A DNA stretch of 39,258 nt from contig ADNK01001158.1 of NCBI GenBank assembly GCA_000320545.1, positions 1 to 39,258 of the forward strand, written 5' to 3'. This document shows, one piece after another, positions 27,598 through 38,219 of this stretch. The notes beneath the pieces were generated by a model, which did not search any database, had not been told where the DNA came from, and saw only the letters and a program-made list of their open reading frames with translations. Source of the stretch: Bigelowiella natans CCMP2755 (Eukaryota > Cercozoa > Chlorarachniophyceae). The first letter of the stretch is position 1. Every line of letters begins with the position of its first letter. The translations under genes were made by a program, and so were the position numbers.

Positions 27598-28649
27598 CAT
27601 CATTATCATGCATGCGCCTGCATCGCTCACAGCATTGCTAGACTGGCCGACATAAGCGATGCTGCACACATGCAGTCATTACATTAGTGCTCCTTTGTTA
27701 TTGTTGTTGTAGCGACACATGAAAGACACTGACAGGAGACCAATATGATGCAAGGTAGCACTGGCTTGCATTATCGCTGGTGCATACATCATGCCTATTA
27801 GCTTGCATAGATATTATTTGTTAGAACAGTCCGCGTTTATTGCATTGCTACACAGCTAGAGAGTGACATTTTAACATCATGTATAAGTGCAAATAGGGGG
27901 CTAAACTACTTCAACCATCACTGCTAATCATATGATATACGATAGATAGGGAAAAAGGTTATAACTGCGTGAAATCATACATTTGCAGATTTTTAACAAC
28001 TGCCTCTATTTTTCTGGACTAGCTGGTAGGGCATCCGAAGATGGAGCATGTTCCGATTTCCCAAGATAAGAGTCAGTTCTGTTCGAAAACCAAGCGTAGA
28101 TATCAGCCTAAGAACATTTTCTCAGCTAGATTATTGTTAGAGAAATATTTACGTGCACAGTTGTATACTCATACAAATGTCGTCGGGCCGTCGGAATGGA
28201 ATGAGCTTGCCAACATCACCCCATAAGCGTAGCTAGTACATCAAAGTGTTAAAGAATGAAACTATGCGGTATCGACATTTACGAGATATATGAAAAGGTA
28301 TCACAAATCGAGGGGAAATATGGAAAACAATACTACCAATGCACCACAGTGCTCGAAGTAAGGGAGGGGCATGTGGTCTTGGCACATATTCTGAGCAGTG
28401 TGAATTATATATATGACAACAATATTTTTTAAGACAGTTGGATATATTCAGAGAAAGGATTCAAGCTAGGTATATAGTTTTTTTCTTTTACATCAAGCAT
28501 GTTGTAGGCCTCGTGAATCAAACCAGAGTTTGCAGCCATTTTATGGTGACGTGGTAAGTTGTATCTGATAATTTTGCAGGAACTCAGGACTTGATAATCG
28601 AATGACAGAGACTCAACATTAGCATAGCACTAATGAAACAAAAACGTGT
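27159..28649. other. Convergent 3' spacer (FPGS / small Tyr-Gly protein)
   Basis: No gene is supported. The stretch contains TAGCTAGCTAG palindromes near 27427, a (TA)n run at about 27553-27592, and GCATGC-rich segments. A 61-codon plus-strand frame at 28041-28226 has no recognisable features or splice context. Confidence 0.55.
27553..27592. repeat. (TA)n microsatellite
   Basis: This TA run of about 40 bases lies in the convergent spacer downstream of FPGS. Confidence 0.92.
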
Positions 28650-29230
28650 TTACCGATGAATAGGGGCATGGTAGGGAAGATTGATGCCAGGGCCTGGTAA
28701 TCCTTTAGAACCACTGCCAGCCGTTGACTCCGCCTCAACTTCGAGCAAGTTCTGTCGATTAACAGCGCGTTTCTCTACTTTATGGCTTCTGCGCATATCT
28801 TTGGCAGGCCTCTTATTCACGCTTCTGTTTGAGCTCTTGCTGCCTTCTTTCAGTTTTATCACTCTTATCATTTCGCGACGAGCTTCACGAAGGCTAGGGT
28901 GGTAATTTTGTCCTTTTTTTACCGATTTCTTGGCGTTCGAAGTAGCAGTTTCATTTGTTGTGGCCTTTTGATCCGCAGTTGCGTTATTCTCCAGAAAGAT
29001 AAAAGGATCCAAAGAGCTCTATCATAAATATCAATCGAGATTATCATGTTCATGCGGTCGTGTGGCGTTTGCAGAGAAAAAGAATGATTCGAATTTATTA
29101 CATCGCTGACGTCGAGTCCATATCCGCCGCCCCAACCACCGTAACTCCCATATCCTTGACGATATGGATATCCATATCCGTAACCAAAACCAGCATATGG
29201 AGCACTCGCCCAATGATTCATCGTTGACAT
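28650..29230 (-). CDS. Small protein with Tyr/Gly-rich N-terminus and basic C-terminus, unknown
   Basis: Two exons, 29102-29230 and 28650-29018, join in phase 0 across an 83-nt intron with gtaata donor and atag acceptor, giving 165 residues. Residues about 11-39 are Tyr/Gly-rich (GFGYGYGYPYRQGYGSYGG). A short SSLDPFIFLENN segment follows the junction, then a strongly basic region with a likely helix (SLREARREMIRVIKLKEG) and a Gly/Pro C-terminus. No transmembrane segment or catalytic motif is visible. Tyr/Gly repeats occur in low-complexity proteins that self-associate and in some RNA-binding proteins, but no RNA-binding domain is seen. The gene is divergent from QPRT. It is supported by open frame, splice sites and phase only; I do not recognise a family. 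Confidence 0.68.
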
Positions 29231-29958
29231 ATATTCAACGGGATTTCCTGCTAAGTTGGCTACAACCTAAGCATATATTTTGCGTCGTTGGAAAACAAAC
29301 TCTACGTGTTCGTTTGACTCCCGCTCTAAATTACCTGTTGAATGAAGTATTGACACGCTACGCAAGCTTTGTCATCTGATGTCGGTGTCTGTGCACTGTT
29401 AGATGATTCAAACGTTAGGATTGCAGACTTCCAATGTAGTTTAAGGTGAGTTACATTGAAAAAATGACGATTTGCATCCATATAGCCTGACGCAAAAGAT
29501 TCCTAGCCATCATGGTCCCTTAGCCTAAAAGCAGATGATAGTCCGACAAGTTCCAGCTCTCGACCTATCGCCGCCAATTCTTTGCAACGGAAATCTTTCT
29601 AGTTCTGATGCTTTGTATCTTTTACCCACGAAGATACGAGCCCGATCGGTCCTCTGATCCTAGCAGCGAACTCTATAAATCACCCGAAAGCAATTGTGGA
29701 TAACCTCCAATTTACAGTACGTGCTGTGGATAACCTCCCCCCCCCCCCAGCTTGTCAGCGGGATTAAAACTGTGAAGAGGTCACGCCACAGAATTCAAAA
29801 ATTTGTGAAGACAAACCGAGAAAATAAAAATCATGTAGAGATTATCTGGAGACTCTCAGCATCAATCCCAAGTAGAGATTATATGGAGACTCTCTTCGTT
29901 TGTCTCTATCTCCGAAACGTCTCGGGATCATTCGCACAAACTCCCGACCCGACCCACC
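29231..29958. promoter_or_regulatory. Divergent 5' spacer of QPRT and the small Tyr/Gly protein
   Basis: This stretch of about 730 bases contains two pairs of direct repeats. The sequence gtggataacctcc occurs near 29697 and 29727, the second copy running into a C homopolymer. The segment gtagagattatctggagact recurs with one mismatch near 29835 and 29872. These are the best candidates for regulatory repeats in the window; binding factors are unknown. Confidence 0.5.
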
Positions 29959-31852
29959 ATGGACGCATTCACCAGGAAGGAGATTCAGAAAGGTGAAGTA
30001 CCTGTAACACAAGTATTCTTTTACCATTTCTAATGCTTATCTTCTCTCAATACCTAAGTTCTAACACAGTGATGAATTGAATGTGTTAAAGTGATCGATG
30101 CTGGACTAGCTGAGGACCTGATGGAACTCGGGGATTTATCATCGAAGGTAGTACCCAACACTTTTGTGTGTACCCTTGCGCAACTGCGAGATAACTCCTC
30201 CGAAATAACACAACCGGGCGCTCAATTTTCTTTCGATAGTCGGCTGTTCCTGAGGGATGCCTTGCGCGCGGGCGCTTCCTCGCCAAAGCTGATGGAGTAC
30301 TTGCCGGTTTGAAGGTAAGCTCGCATTTTTTTATGCTTCGCAATGACATTTATTTGTATCGGATAAATGTGCTTGTTGAAGGTTGCAGAAATGGTGTTCG
30401 CAAGCGTTGACCCGAAAATCAAGATTAGCTGGACAAAGAGCGACGGAGATTACGTAACCAGGTAGCACAACTCTTTTGAACCTAATTCGATTTTTTGGAG
30501 GGCATTTTGAAATGATCTAGTTTCAACCAAAGCATCAACCGGTATCACCATACCTGCATATCTATTAGGGGAACCTACTTTGGGAATGTTGATGGTCCTG
30601 CTGAATCTGTGCTCACTGGAGAAAGGCTTGCGCTCAACTTGATGCAAGTCATCCCATCATCCATACTACAAGTCGTAACTTTTAAGTTGAAACTTAGGAC
30701 TTATTTCACTTACTTTCTTAGCGAATGAGTGGGATCGCCACGCAAACAAACTGCATGGTGGAGCAGGTGAGATATTGACCAACTCTTTTGCCAACATGAG
30801 AGAAATTCCATTTGAAAAACAAGAATTTCACATGTTTTCTCACAGGTAAGGCCATACCGAACTAAGATATTGGACACTCGAAAGACAGCACCGGGCCTCA
30901 GGTCGCCATGAACGTTTATCCCCCATCATTTTATGTATGAAATTTATTCTGTCGTTTACCTATCTCCCATAGATATGTGGATAAGTTGGCTTGCTCCATT
31001 GGAGGTGGGACAAATCATCGGATGGGACTTTATGACATGGTGGTGTTTATCAACATCTTCCTCATATATATTCAAAACCTACATTAGCAATTATCACAGG
31101 TGATGATTAAAGACAATCATATAACTTCGGCCGGGGGGCTCACAAATGCGGTCAATAAGGTACAAACTCGCAAGGCGATGTTCCACATTGCTAATACTGA
31201 AAGATTAGGTTGTTTCCTATCTGGAAAAACGTGGTCTCAAAGGCAAAATTCCAATCGAAGTTGAAACACGGTATCTACATTGTCGTTAGTATTTGCATCC
31301 TGAAAAGATGTACAAAAATTGACAGTACTCTTGAGGAGGTGAAAGAAGCGCTCACTTGCAAAGACAAGGTCTTTAGCGTGTTGAAACTAGATGTGTTTGT
31401 TGCGGTCAATGTGACACTCAAGAAAGATATATTGTTTATTATTAGATTGATCGCGTGATGTTGGATAATATGAGCAAAATGGTCGATGAGAAGACTAGTC
31501 GCGTGGATACAACGATGCTGCAGCAAGTACGATAATTAAAGCTCTGTTTAAAATTGTTCACTTATCTATTTCAATATCCAGGCCCTAAGCTTGATTAAAG
31601 GACAAATTGCAACTGAAGCGTCAGGAAACATCACTCTCGAGACCGTCAAACAAGTCGCAGCATCTGGGTATTATTTACGTCATGAATAAAAAAATTAGTA
31701 AAATGTTTAGTATCACTTGGAAAACTAATTCAGGATCAATAAACTATGTACCTACTACATTTAGGGTCGATTACATCAGCAGCGGAGCATTGACTCACTC
31801 TGTGATGGCATTAGACATATCCCTGAAAGTGAAGCTCATTAGCAAACTGTGA
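29959..31852 (+). CDS. QPRT: Quinolinate phosphoribosyltransferase (nicotinate-nucleotide pyrophosphorylase)
   Basis: QPRT converts quinolinate and PRPP to nicotinate mononucleotide, the entry point of de novo NAD synthesis. Fourteen exons are 29959-29992, 30092-30147, 30240-30314, 30382-30461, 30569-30647, 30722-30766, 30846-30901, 30973-31039, 31100-31159, 31209-31270, 31326-31368, 31446-31526, 31582-31667 and 31765-31852. They give 912 nt and 303 residues with every phase consistent. Length matches the family. Motifs in order: AVPEG, LAKADGVLAG, TGERLALNLMQRMSGIATQT, DTRKTAPGLR, GGGTNHRMGLYDM, MIKDNHITSAGG, IPIEVETR, RVMLDNM, EASGNITLETV and SSGALTHSVMALDISL. These include the conserved Arg, Lys and Asp residues of the active site. 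Introns are 49-107 nt; the 49-nt one is the shortest secure intron in the window. No targeting peptide is visible, so the enzyme is probably cytosolic. Confidence 0.95.
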
Positions 31853-32585
31853 TCGAAAACTACTATAAATACGCATATCGTGAGTGCGCGGTTGAAACAA
31901 GGCCCTTAATCAAAAGCGGTGAAATTGATCGAATTCTCATGTTTTGCGGATGTATGGATGAAACAAGGCCCTCCAATGGAAGCGGTGAATTTAATCGAAT
32001 TCTCATAAATTATGCATTATAGACATTGCATTCAAGTACTTATATGCATGTGGTAGCAGTGCTATATGTTGCTTTCGTAGACACATAACTAGATAACGAG
32101 CTTTAGCTAATAGATGGCATGCGTTGCTACACAGAGCTAAAGCGGCAGCTTACGTATGTGTGTGTGCTATGGCGGTAGATCGGCGCGTACCTTCATACTG
32201 TGTTCATGTGAGAACACGCAGGCTCAAAAGTGCGATTACAAAACATGGAGCACAGCCATGTTTTGCTAGCTTAGCTCAACTGCACCGTCGTCTACTGTGC
32301 AAAGCAATGTAGACACATGTAGAGCTCATGACGAGCACACACGTGCAGCAAATGAGCATCATGGTGCATGAATCACAACCAGCACCGTGCAATGATACGC
32401 GACACAGTAGTCTAGTAGTAGCCGCCGAAGACAGCTAGCATACATCATTATTGGTTGCCTGGATATATTTTCTAATGAACCAAACTACAGCGGTCACTCC
32501 GCGACACTTTTTATCGTCTTGATACATCGACTGTCTAGGCTTTTGCTGGATACAAAGAGCTAGCTGTTTCTGGCTTACGCTTGAC
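31853..32585. other. Convergent 3' spacer (QPRT / LRR gene) with a tandem duplication
   Basis: No coding exon was recognised. Immediately downstream of the QPRT stop, an imperfect direct duplication of about 50 bases (near 31892-31940 and 31960-32008) shares the segments gaaacaaggccct, agcggtgaa and atcgaattctcat. Further on are GCTAGC palindromes (32268, 32437) and GCATGC motifs. Confidence 0.6.
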
Positions 32586-33782
32586 TTATGAAATGATACA
32601 AGAATATTTACGCTGAGATTTGCTAAGATTTGCACTTGCTGTGACTGCTGGTGGATCGTGCCAGGGATTCTTGGCTTGTGATGAAGATAATAATGATATT
32701 GATGAAGACGGGGGCGCAAGAATCGGATCAGGTCCTGCAGCTTGAATTGCATCTATAATGTGAGCGCATCTTCCTCCGACGGCACACTCTTCTTTGTTAG
32801 AGAGATGTTTTTCCAGAATGTTAGCCTCTTCTTGGAGACATCTAAGCTCTTTTTGCAATTTTCCGACGTTATTAAGAGGGCCATGATCTTTTCCTGTCTG
32901 GCTAGATTCCTTATAATCATGATACCATTCGAGCCAATTTCCATTCGAATGATTGGGAATTTTGACCTCTAAGTCTGGACGCTGCATCCATTCCCACACA
33001 ACAGGCGGAAATTCGCATAGGGTTCTGTTGTTCGTAAGATCCAATAATTTTACTGAAGACATTTCTGCGAGTTCCGAAGGTACAGATAAAAGTGAATTGT
33101 TGGAGAGATTTAACACTGTCAAGTGCTTGAAGTAGGAGAAAATCTCACGGGGAATTTTATGCAAGCCCTGTGAACTGAGGTCGAGAATTTGGATCTCTAA
33201 CAAAAAATGCTCTAACGGCTTTTCTACTGGGACATCGTGTTCTTCCAGCCATCGTTCCAAGAGGATCAGATTGTTGCCCAACGACTCAATTCGGTTGCCT
33301 CTTGTTCGCAACAGGCCCAAAGACGTTAATTTTGCAATGTTCGAGTTTAAGGATACGATGAAGTTATTGCTGAGGTCAAGTACTCGCAATGATTTTTGAA
33401 AAGATACCACTGCGGCATCAGATATATTAAACGATTTTATGACATTGTTACTGAGATCGAGTACTTCTAAGCTATCCGTATTTGCGTTGTAAATGTTGAA
33501 ATCCTTGAACAAATTGTTGCTGAGATTTAAATATTTCAGAGCAATTGCCTTGATGAATATTTCAGAAGGAAAAGATTGTAACTGGCACTTTGCGCAATTC
33601 AGTATTGTAAGAACGCTCCAATTCATAGATTCTGGGCATTTGTACAGCCGTGGTGGTATTAGACAAGTTTTCTGAAGGATATGACTGATTTCTTGTTCCT
33701 GACAGGCATACGCTTTCCTAGTTAAGCTGGAACAGCAGTCACTGCTACTGTCTTCCGCATTCAGAACCCATCTTGGGATCAT
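32586..33782 (-). CDS. Leucine-rich-repeat protein with C-terminal CaaX box
   Basis: A single open frame encodes 398 residues with no intron required. About seven LRRs lie at residues about 57-270, with repeats of the type LKYLNLSNNLF, LRVLDLSNNFI and LTVLNLSNNSL. A cysteine-bearing N-terminal segment precedes them. After the repeats a charged coiled-coil-like stretch (LQKELRCLQEEANILEKHL) leads into a Ser/Pro-rich tail. The protein ends RKYSCIIS; the last four residues form a CaaX prenylation signal, and a C-terminal Ser favours farnesylation. It is therefore expected on a cytoplasmic membrane face as an interaction scaffold. The start is the first ATG after an in-frame stop about 55 bases upstream. 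An ATG-initiated segment further upstream (MGNSLNSS...) could be spliced on; see the findings. The ligand is unknown. Confidence 0.9.
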   Translation of the reverse strand: MIPRWVLNAEDSSSDCCSSLTRKAYACQEQEISHILQKTCLIPPRLYKCPESMNWSVLTILNCAKCQLQSFPSEIFIKAIALKYLNLSNNLFKDFNIYNANTDSLEVLDLSNNVIKSFNISDAAVVSFQKSLRVLDLSNNFIVSLNSNIAKLTSLGLLRTRGNRIESLGNNLILLERWLEEHDVPVEKPLEHFLLEIQILDLSSQGLHKIPREIFSYFKHLTVLNLSNNSLLSVPSELAEMSSVKLLDLTNNRTLCEFPPVVWEWMQRPDLEVKIPNHSNGNWLEWYHDYKESSQTGKDHGPLNNVGKLQKELRCLQEEANILEKHLSNKEECAVGGRCAHIIDAIQAAGPDPILAPPSSSISLLSSSQAKNPWHDPPAVTASANLSKSQRKYSCIIS

Positions 33783-34172
33783 CGTCCTGCTATCTTTGCA
33801 GTGCTTCGAGAATGGGGGTTCGGTTCCGTTTTTGGTTCATCATTGAGAAGCTCAAAAAGCTTGCTCTCTCATCCGGAAGCTGATTGAGTTTGCTCATTCG
33901 ACGAATTTAAGGAATTGCCCATCATATTTTCTATGAACGACATGCAAATCTGCAAATCAACTATTATCTCAGATGCTCAAGACTCTGTTAAAACTATTAC
34001 TTTGAGCGTCCGCCGAAGACAAAGAGGGTCCCGGACCCTGAAACTTTCTGAGTATTCGCCTAGCTTTCTTGGGAACGACATCCCATCCTAGAAAGAACCT
34101 TCTGAAGTTGGGTTGGGGTGTTCACTCAGAGAGAGTAGTTCGGGAACAGCTGTTGGGTTTTGAGGAGTGCTT

Positions 34173-34213
<41 letters not shown>

Positions 34214-34562
34214 ACCAACATGATCCCCATTTGTTGGAAGAAACACCACAGAGAAAAAGCGGCTGAGTAGCTAGATAAAAAATAAACGCATATTTATATC
34301 TAAAATAAACGCATATTTTTATCCAGGAATATCGTAACTTGCTTAAATATTGTTGTTGTAGCTTCCAGGTGCAAGTAGTTTGAGAGATGTGATCAATTAT
34401 TTCTGTTCGATTATGGACCGGCAGAAAATGGACTAAAAAGAAGAAGAAGCGACAACACACAAAACACACTTGAACACCTCAAAACGTTTGTCGTTCTCGG
34501 TTACGTTTCAGTTTCTCGTCCAGTTTCTGTCCCTACCCTAGCCTGGATTCACTCCCCTCAAA
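33783..34562. promoter_or_regulatory. Divergent 5' spacer between LRR and Lys/Glu-rich genes
   Basis: The stretch contains a (GTT)n run at about 34172-34213 and two adjacent copies of ataaacgcatattt (near 34279 and 34303). Promoter function is inferred from the head-to-head arrangement. A possible 5' exon of the LRR gene lies near 33870-33930 on the minus strand. Confidence 0.4.
34172..34213. repeat. (GTT)n microsatellite
   Basis: This triplet run of about 14 units lies in the divergent spacer upstream of the Lys/Glu-rich gene. Confidence 0.9.
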
Positions 34563-36355
34563 ATGGCAAAACTGAGCAAAAAGGAGAAGAAGGCTTTAAA
34601 GAAGGCCAGGGCAGAGGCTGCTAAATTGTATGCTTTCCTCCTATCTCTGAACATCTAACTATTCCAGCGATACACATACAAACAACATCAAGAATTCTAA
34701 TGTATTCGTCGAATGTATCTCACCTGAATGTTGGGTATTCAGAGAGGCTGCGAGGAAGGAAGCTGAAAAGAAAGCAGCTGAGGCTGAGACCGCCCGACTG
34801 TACATAGCTAAAATGAAGTTTCTACGAGAAAAACTTCCAGAGATTCTTACAAATCCATGGATACTAGTCCAGGTGATTTTTTTGTATGCCCCTTTTTTAT
34901 CGTTGCTTCGTCACAATTGTGTGAATGTCGGATTATCGAACTTAGGAAGAGGATGTTGGCATTGAATTTCTAGATGCTTATTCTCTGGCTGTTCGAAACT
35001 CAAAGTATCACATGTATCACATGGCTTTCCCTCCCGTCGAAGTCGAGGAACCAGAGGAGGAAGAAGAGGAGGAGGTGAAGGATGAAGGCGTAAAAGAGGA
35101 GGAGAAGAAAGGTGAGGAGAAAAAAGAAGAAAATAAGCAAGAAGAGTTAAAGGCGAAGGAAAAGAAGGAACCAACCATGTTGATGGCTACGCCTGTGGAG
35201 GAAGAAGGGTGGGGGCTTCGTGATATCCCAGCCCACTACATCCCGGCCGGAGCACTTCCAAAATCTAGAGAACCAGGATTAAGTGCATTACAGCAGCTTG
35301 TCAATCAGTGCAATGAAGCTATGATGCAGGTATCATTATGTTTATATTTATGTTGCACCCCCTTTGCAGATAAATTGATCGCTGATCTGGTTTTTGCTTG
35401 TTAACGGCAGCTGGCAGAATTTGCATCGACCCAGCCTTCTTTCCTATTTAAGTCTCCGCAAAATCTTAAATATGTAGCATATGCTGCGAGGTACCAAGCT
35501 GCATTATTAGACCCTACATATGTCGCTGATTCTCAGCCGGACGAAAACATCGTTGATGATCGCCCGTTGGCAAAGGACGATGGTACCCTTGAGGAAGGGG
35601 TTACGAAGTGTTATGACCACAATGTGATTCTCTCCGTCCTACTCAACTTGGTGAAAGCTACGATAGAGCTACCGGGACAAGATGTTGTTTTAGAAAGAAT
35701 ACCCCAATTTTATCCTCCAGAACCCGAACCTGAACCGCAGCCCGAGCCGGAAGCGCCTGCCAAAAAAGGCAAGAAGGACAAGAAAAAGGACAAAAAAGGC
35801 AAGGGCGGCAAGAAGGGGAAAAAAGGACAGAAGGAGGAGGAAAAGAAGGAAGAGGAAAAGAAAGAGGAGGAAAAGAAAGAGGAGAAAGTGCAGCGCCCCC
35901 CTTTGCCAGATATAATTAAATCTGAATTCATCGATCATTTGCTTCGATTCGCAACAGTAATGCACCCAAAATTGTGGCAAGAGGAGCGCATTAAACAGCA
36001 GGAGGAACAAAAAGCTAAGGAAGCTGCTGCTAAAGCAGCAGCAGAAGCCAAAAAGGCATCTGAGGAAGAATCCGAGAAAAAATCAAAGAAAAAGACCAGG
36101 AAGAAGAAACAGGAGCCCGAGACAAAGAAAAGGGATCCACGATTAGCAAAGCTGCAGATTGCACCACATGTTCCTACTCTTGTCAGCGTCCTCTCTGCTT
36201 TAAAAACCATGAGTTCTTCGCGCGATGTCAAGTTATTTGTCAAGCAACATGCAATGTGGGCTCCGTTTCTCAAGCTATCTTCGGGTGAGCAAATTGGGTT
36301 TGACGAAGATTTTCAAACGCTGGCAAAGGAAGTTGTTACAGCGTATGAAGAATAA
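34563..36355 (+). CDS. Lys/Glu-rich coiled-coil protein, unknown function
   Basis: Four phase-consistent exons, 34563-34627, 34743-34872, 34946-35329 and 35411-36355, encode 507 residues. The N-terminus is a basic helix (MAKLSKKEKKALKKARAEAA) that continues as a charged coiled coil. A folded-looking segment follows (FLREKLPEILTNPWILVQ, then EFLDAYSLAVRNSKYHM), then an acidic low-complexity stretch at about residues 100-130. A conserved-looking domain (about 140-260, with LAEFASTQPSFLFKSP and KYVAYAARYQAALLDP) precedes a Pro-Glu/Lys-Gly low-complexity linker (about 300-350), and a helical C-terminal domain ends VKQHAMWAPFLKLSSGE and further helices. No catalytic motif or membrane segment is visible. 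Such compositions occur in cytoskeletal and ciliary proteins, but I cannot assign one. An AATAAA lies at 36398-36403, 43 bases after the stop. Confidence 0.85.
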
Positions 36356-37118
36356 GAAGTAGTAGATGAAAGTGCGTTGGATATTAAGAAGACATAGAAT
36401 AAAGCATGCACGATCCTGAGACTGTGACAGTTATAGCAACACGTACGTCAACACAACGGAACGCTCAAGAGCAATGCATGTTAATAAGGCGCGCTCGCCA
36501 ATTTACACTTCAAAATGGGTTCTGTAGTCTCATGACACTTCATGTAACACATACGCGCAAACTTGACCGCCGAAGATGACTAGATGACAACAGCATATTG
36601 TCGCGCACACGCACGCATTCTAGCATTGTGTGCTTGTCAGCAAACACTAATAATGTCATTGCATTGCACGCGCGTGCAATGCATAAGCGACACCACACAT
36701 CTAGATATGCGCAGCAACTATAGCTAGCTTCTAGCTAGAACGACATGCAACTGCTATAGCCACGCATTGTTCACGATACGGCTGCTACTAGCTAGCTAGG
36801 CTACATGATGATCAACATGCATGTCACGTACATGCAAGCAGGCGCTGCATACGATACGTAGCACTATGCTGGAGCATGCTAGCTAGATGCATGCTAACAT
36901 GCCCACGTGGTCAATGGATGATGTGCACGTGAGTGCCATATGTATGTCAAATTTGCACATGACTAGATGGGGCTCTAACATAATTGCTATAGCTTGCGAT
37001 AATTCATGTCCAGCCGAATCTGAGTTATTACACAGACAACTGGTAGACGAAGCTCATAAATTCACTCTAACCATTGCCTGCCAAATATATTCCCTGTGCA
37101 GCAGTGTCCTTTACGATT
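36356..37118. other. Convergent 3' spacer (Lys/Glu-rich gene / DUF726 gene), palindrome-rich
   Basis: No coding exon was recognised. The spacer is rich in TAGCTAGC and GCATGC palindromes (near 36721, 36786 and 36880) and in TGCAATGCA-like motifs. It begins with a possible polyadenylation signal (AATAAA, 36398-36403) for the plus-strand gene. Confidence 0.6.
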
Positions 37119-37811
37119 TTACGGGTAGAACTTTATGATTTCCAGTATCGACATTATTTCCTTGTCGTATGCAAAATGATCCACGACGACCGCACTGACA
37201 TCTATGTTCTCAACTCCTCCGACATTTTGGATCTGAAGTAGTAGGCATGCGCAATAGCTCTTCAGTACGAATAATTATTTACTGATAAAGTCATATAGAA
37301 TCGAAGGATTCCTTCATTAGGCAGCTAGAAGTTTTTGAGGATATTGACAATTCTGCCGCTACTGTAAACGTATTATTAGTATTCCTCTCTCTCTTCTGCT
37401 TACTACCGGTTGGATTCCGGCGAGAGAATAGGACATTTCACTGGATCTCACAAGCACGCGTAGCAGCCAATCCAATGGGGAATACACATTGACTAATCTT
37501 CCTGCCACAACTTGTCGTACCTTGCGCCATCGCTGAGCATTGGGATACGATCGCGAAAAGTCAAAAAAATGTTTTGCATAGATCACGGCAGTACCAACAA
37601 AAATGGCGGTCACAACAGCAGCAGTCGTGTTAATGATAAGGACGATGATACACACCGAAGATAAAGTACACAATATATGTTTCGCATCAGTTTCAGATTT
37701 AGTACACGATTCTCTTCAATGGTTTTTACATTCGTATCAGCGCTCACAGCAGCCCCCATCAAAACGACATCCATTACCATACTTCGAGGATTCTCCTGAG
37801 TAATAGCAGTG

Positions 37812-37844
<33 letters not shown>

Positions 37845-38181
37845 ATCAAGTGAAAAGATATGTGCTGGCATACAGAGCAGCTTCCCCTTTCAAATTAACT
37901 GTATCATCGCTGCTGCCATATATCATTTGTGGGTATCATCACAAGAGTAAGGCAGTGATAACAAAGTAAGGCATCAGAAATAGATTGGAAAATACAGTAC
38001 TAGTTAGTTGTCGAAGGAGAAGCTGTATGCACCAATGCAACCTACCTTTCCATGATCGTAGAAACGAGGAGGCTTATTGCCTCCATTACCTTGCTGCCCT
38101 TCTCCCCTTTCTTTGTGGCCACTACCCCTATTTTCCTTCCTTTCTTCTCCATGCTCATGTCCTGCTCCGTCCTTCATATCC

Positions 38182-38219
<38 letters not shown>

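Noticed and set aside
28041-28226. 61-codon plus-strand ORF as a gene
   Set aside because: It has no recognisable motif, no supporting splice context, and lies in a convergent 3' spacer with many similar random frames.
31210-31852. Plus-strand ORFs at 31210-31458 and 31607-31852 as separate small genes
   Set aside because: Parts of them are QPRT exons read through introns. The correct frame switches at phase-consistent splice sites and gives conserved QPRT motifs.
36356-37118. GCTAGC-rich spacers as integration or attachment sites of a mobile element
   Set aside because: The palindromes occur in every 3' spacer without flanking duplications or an associated recombinase gene. A general property of 3' regions is the simpler reading.
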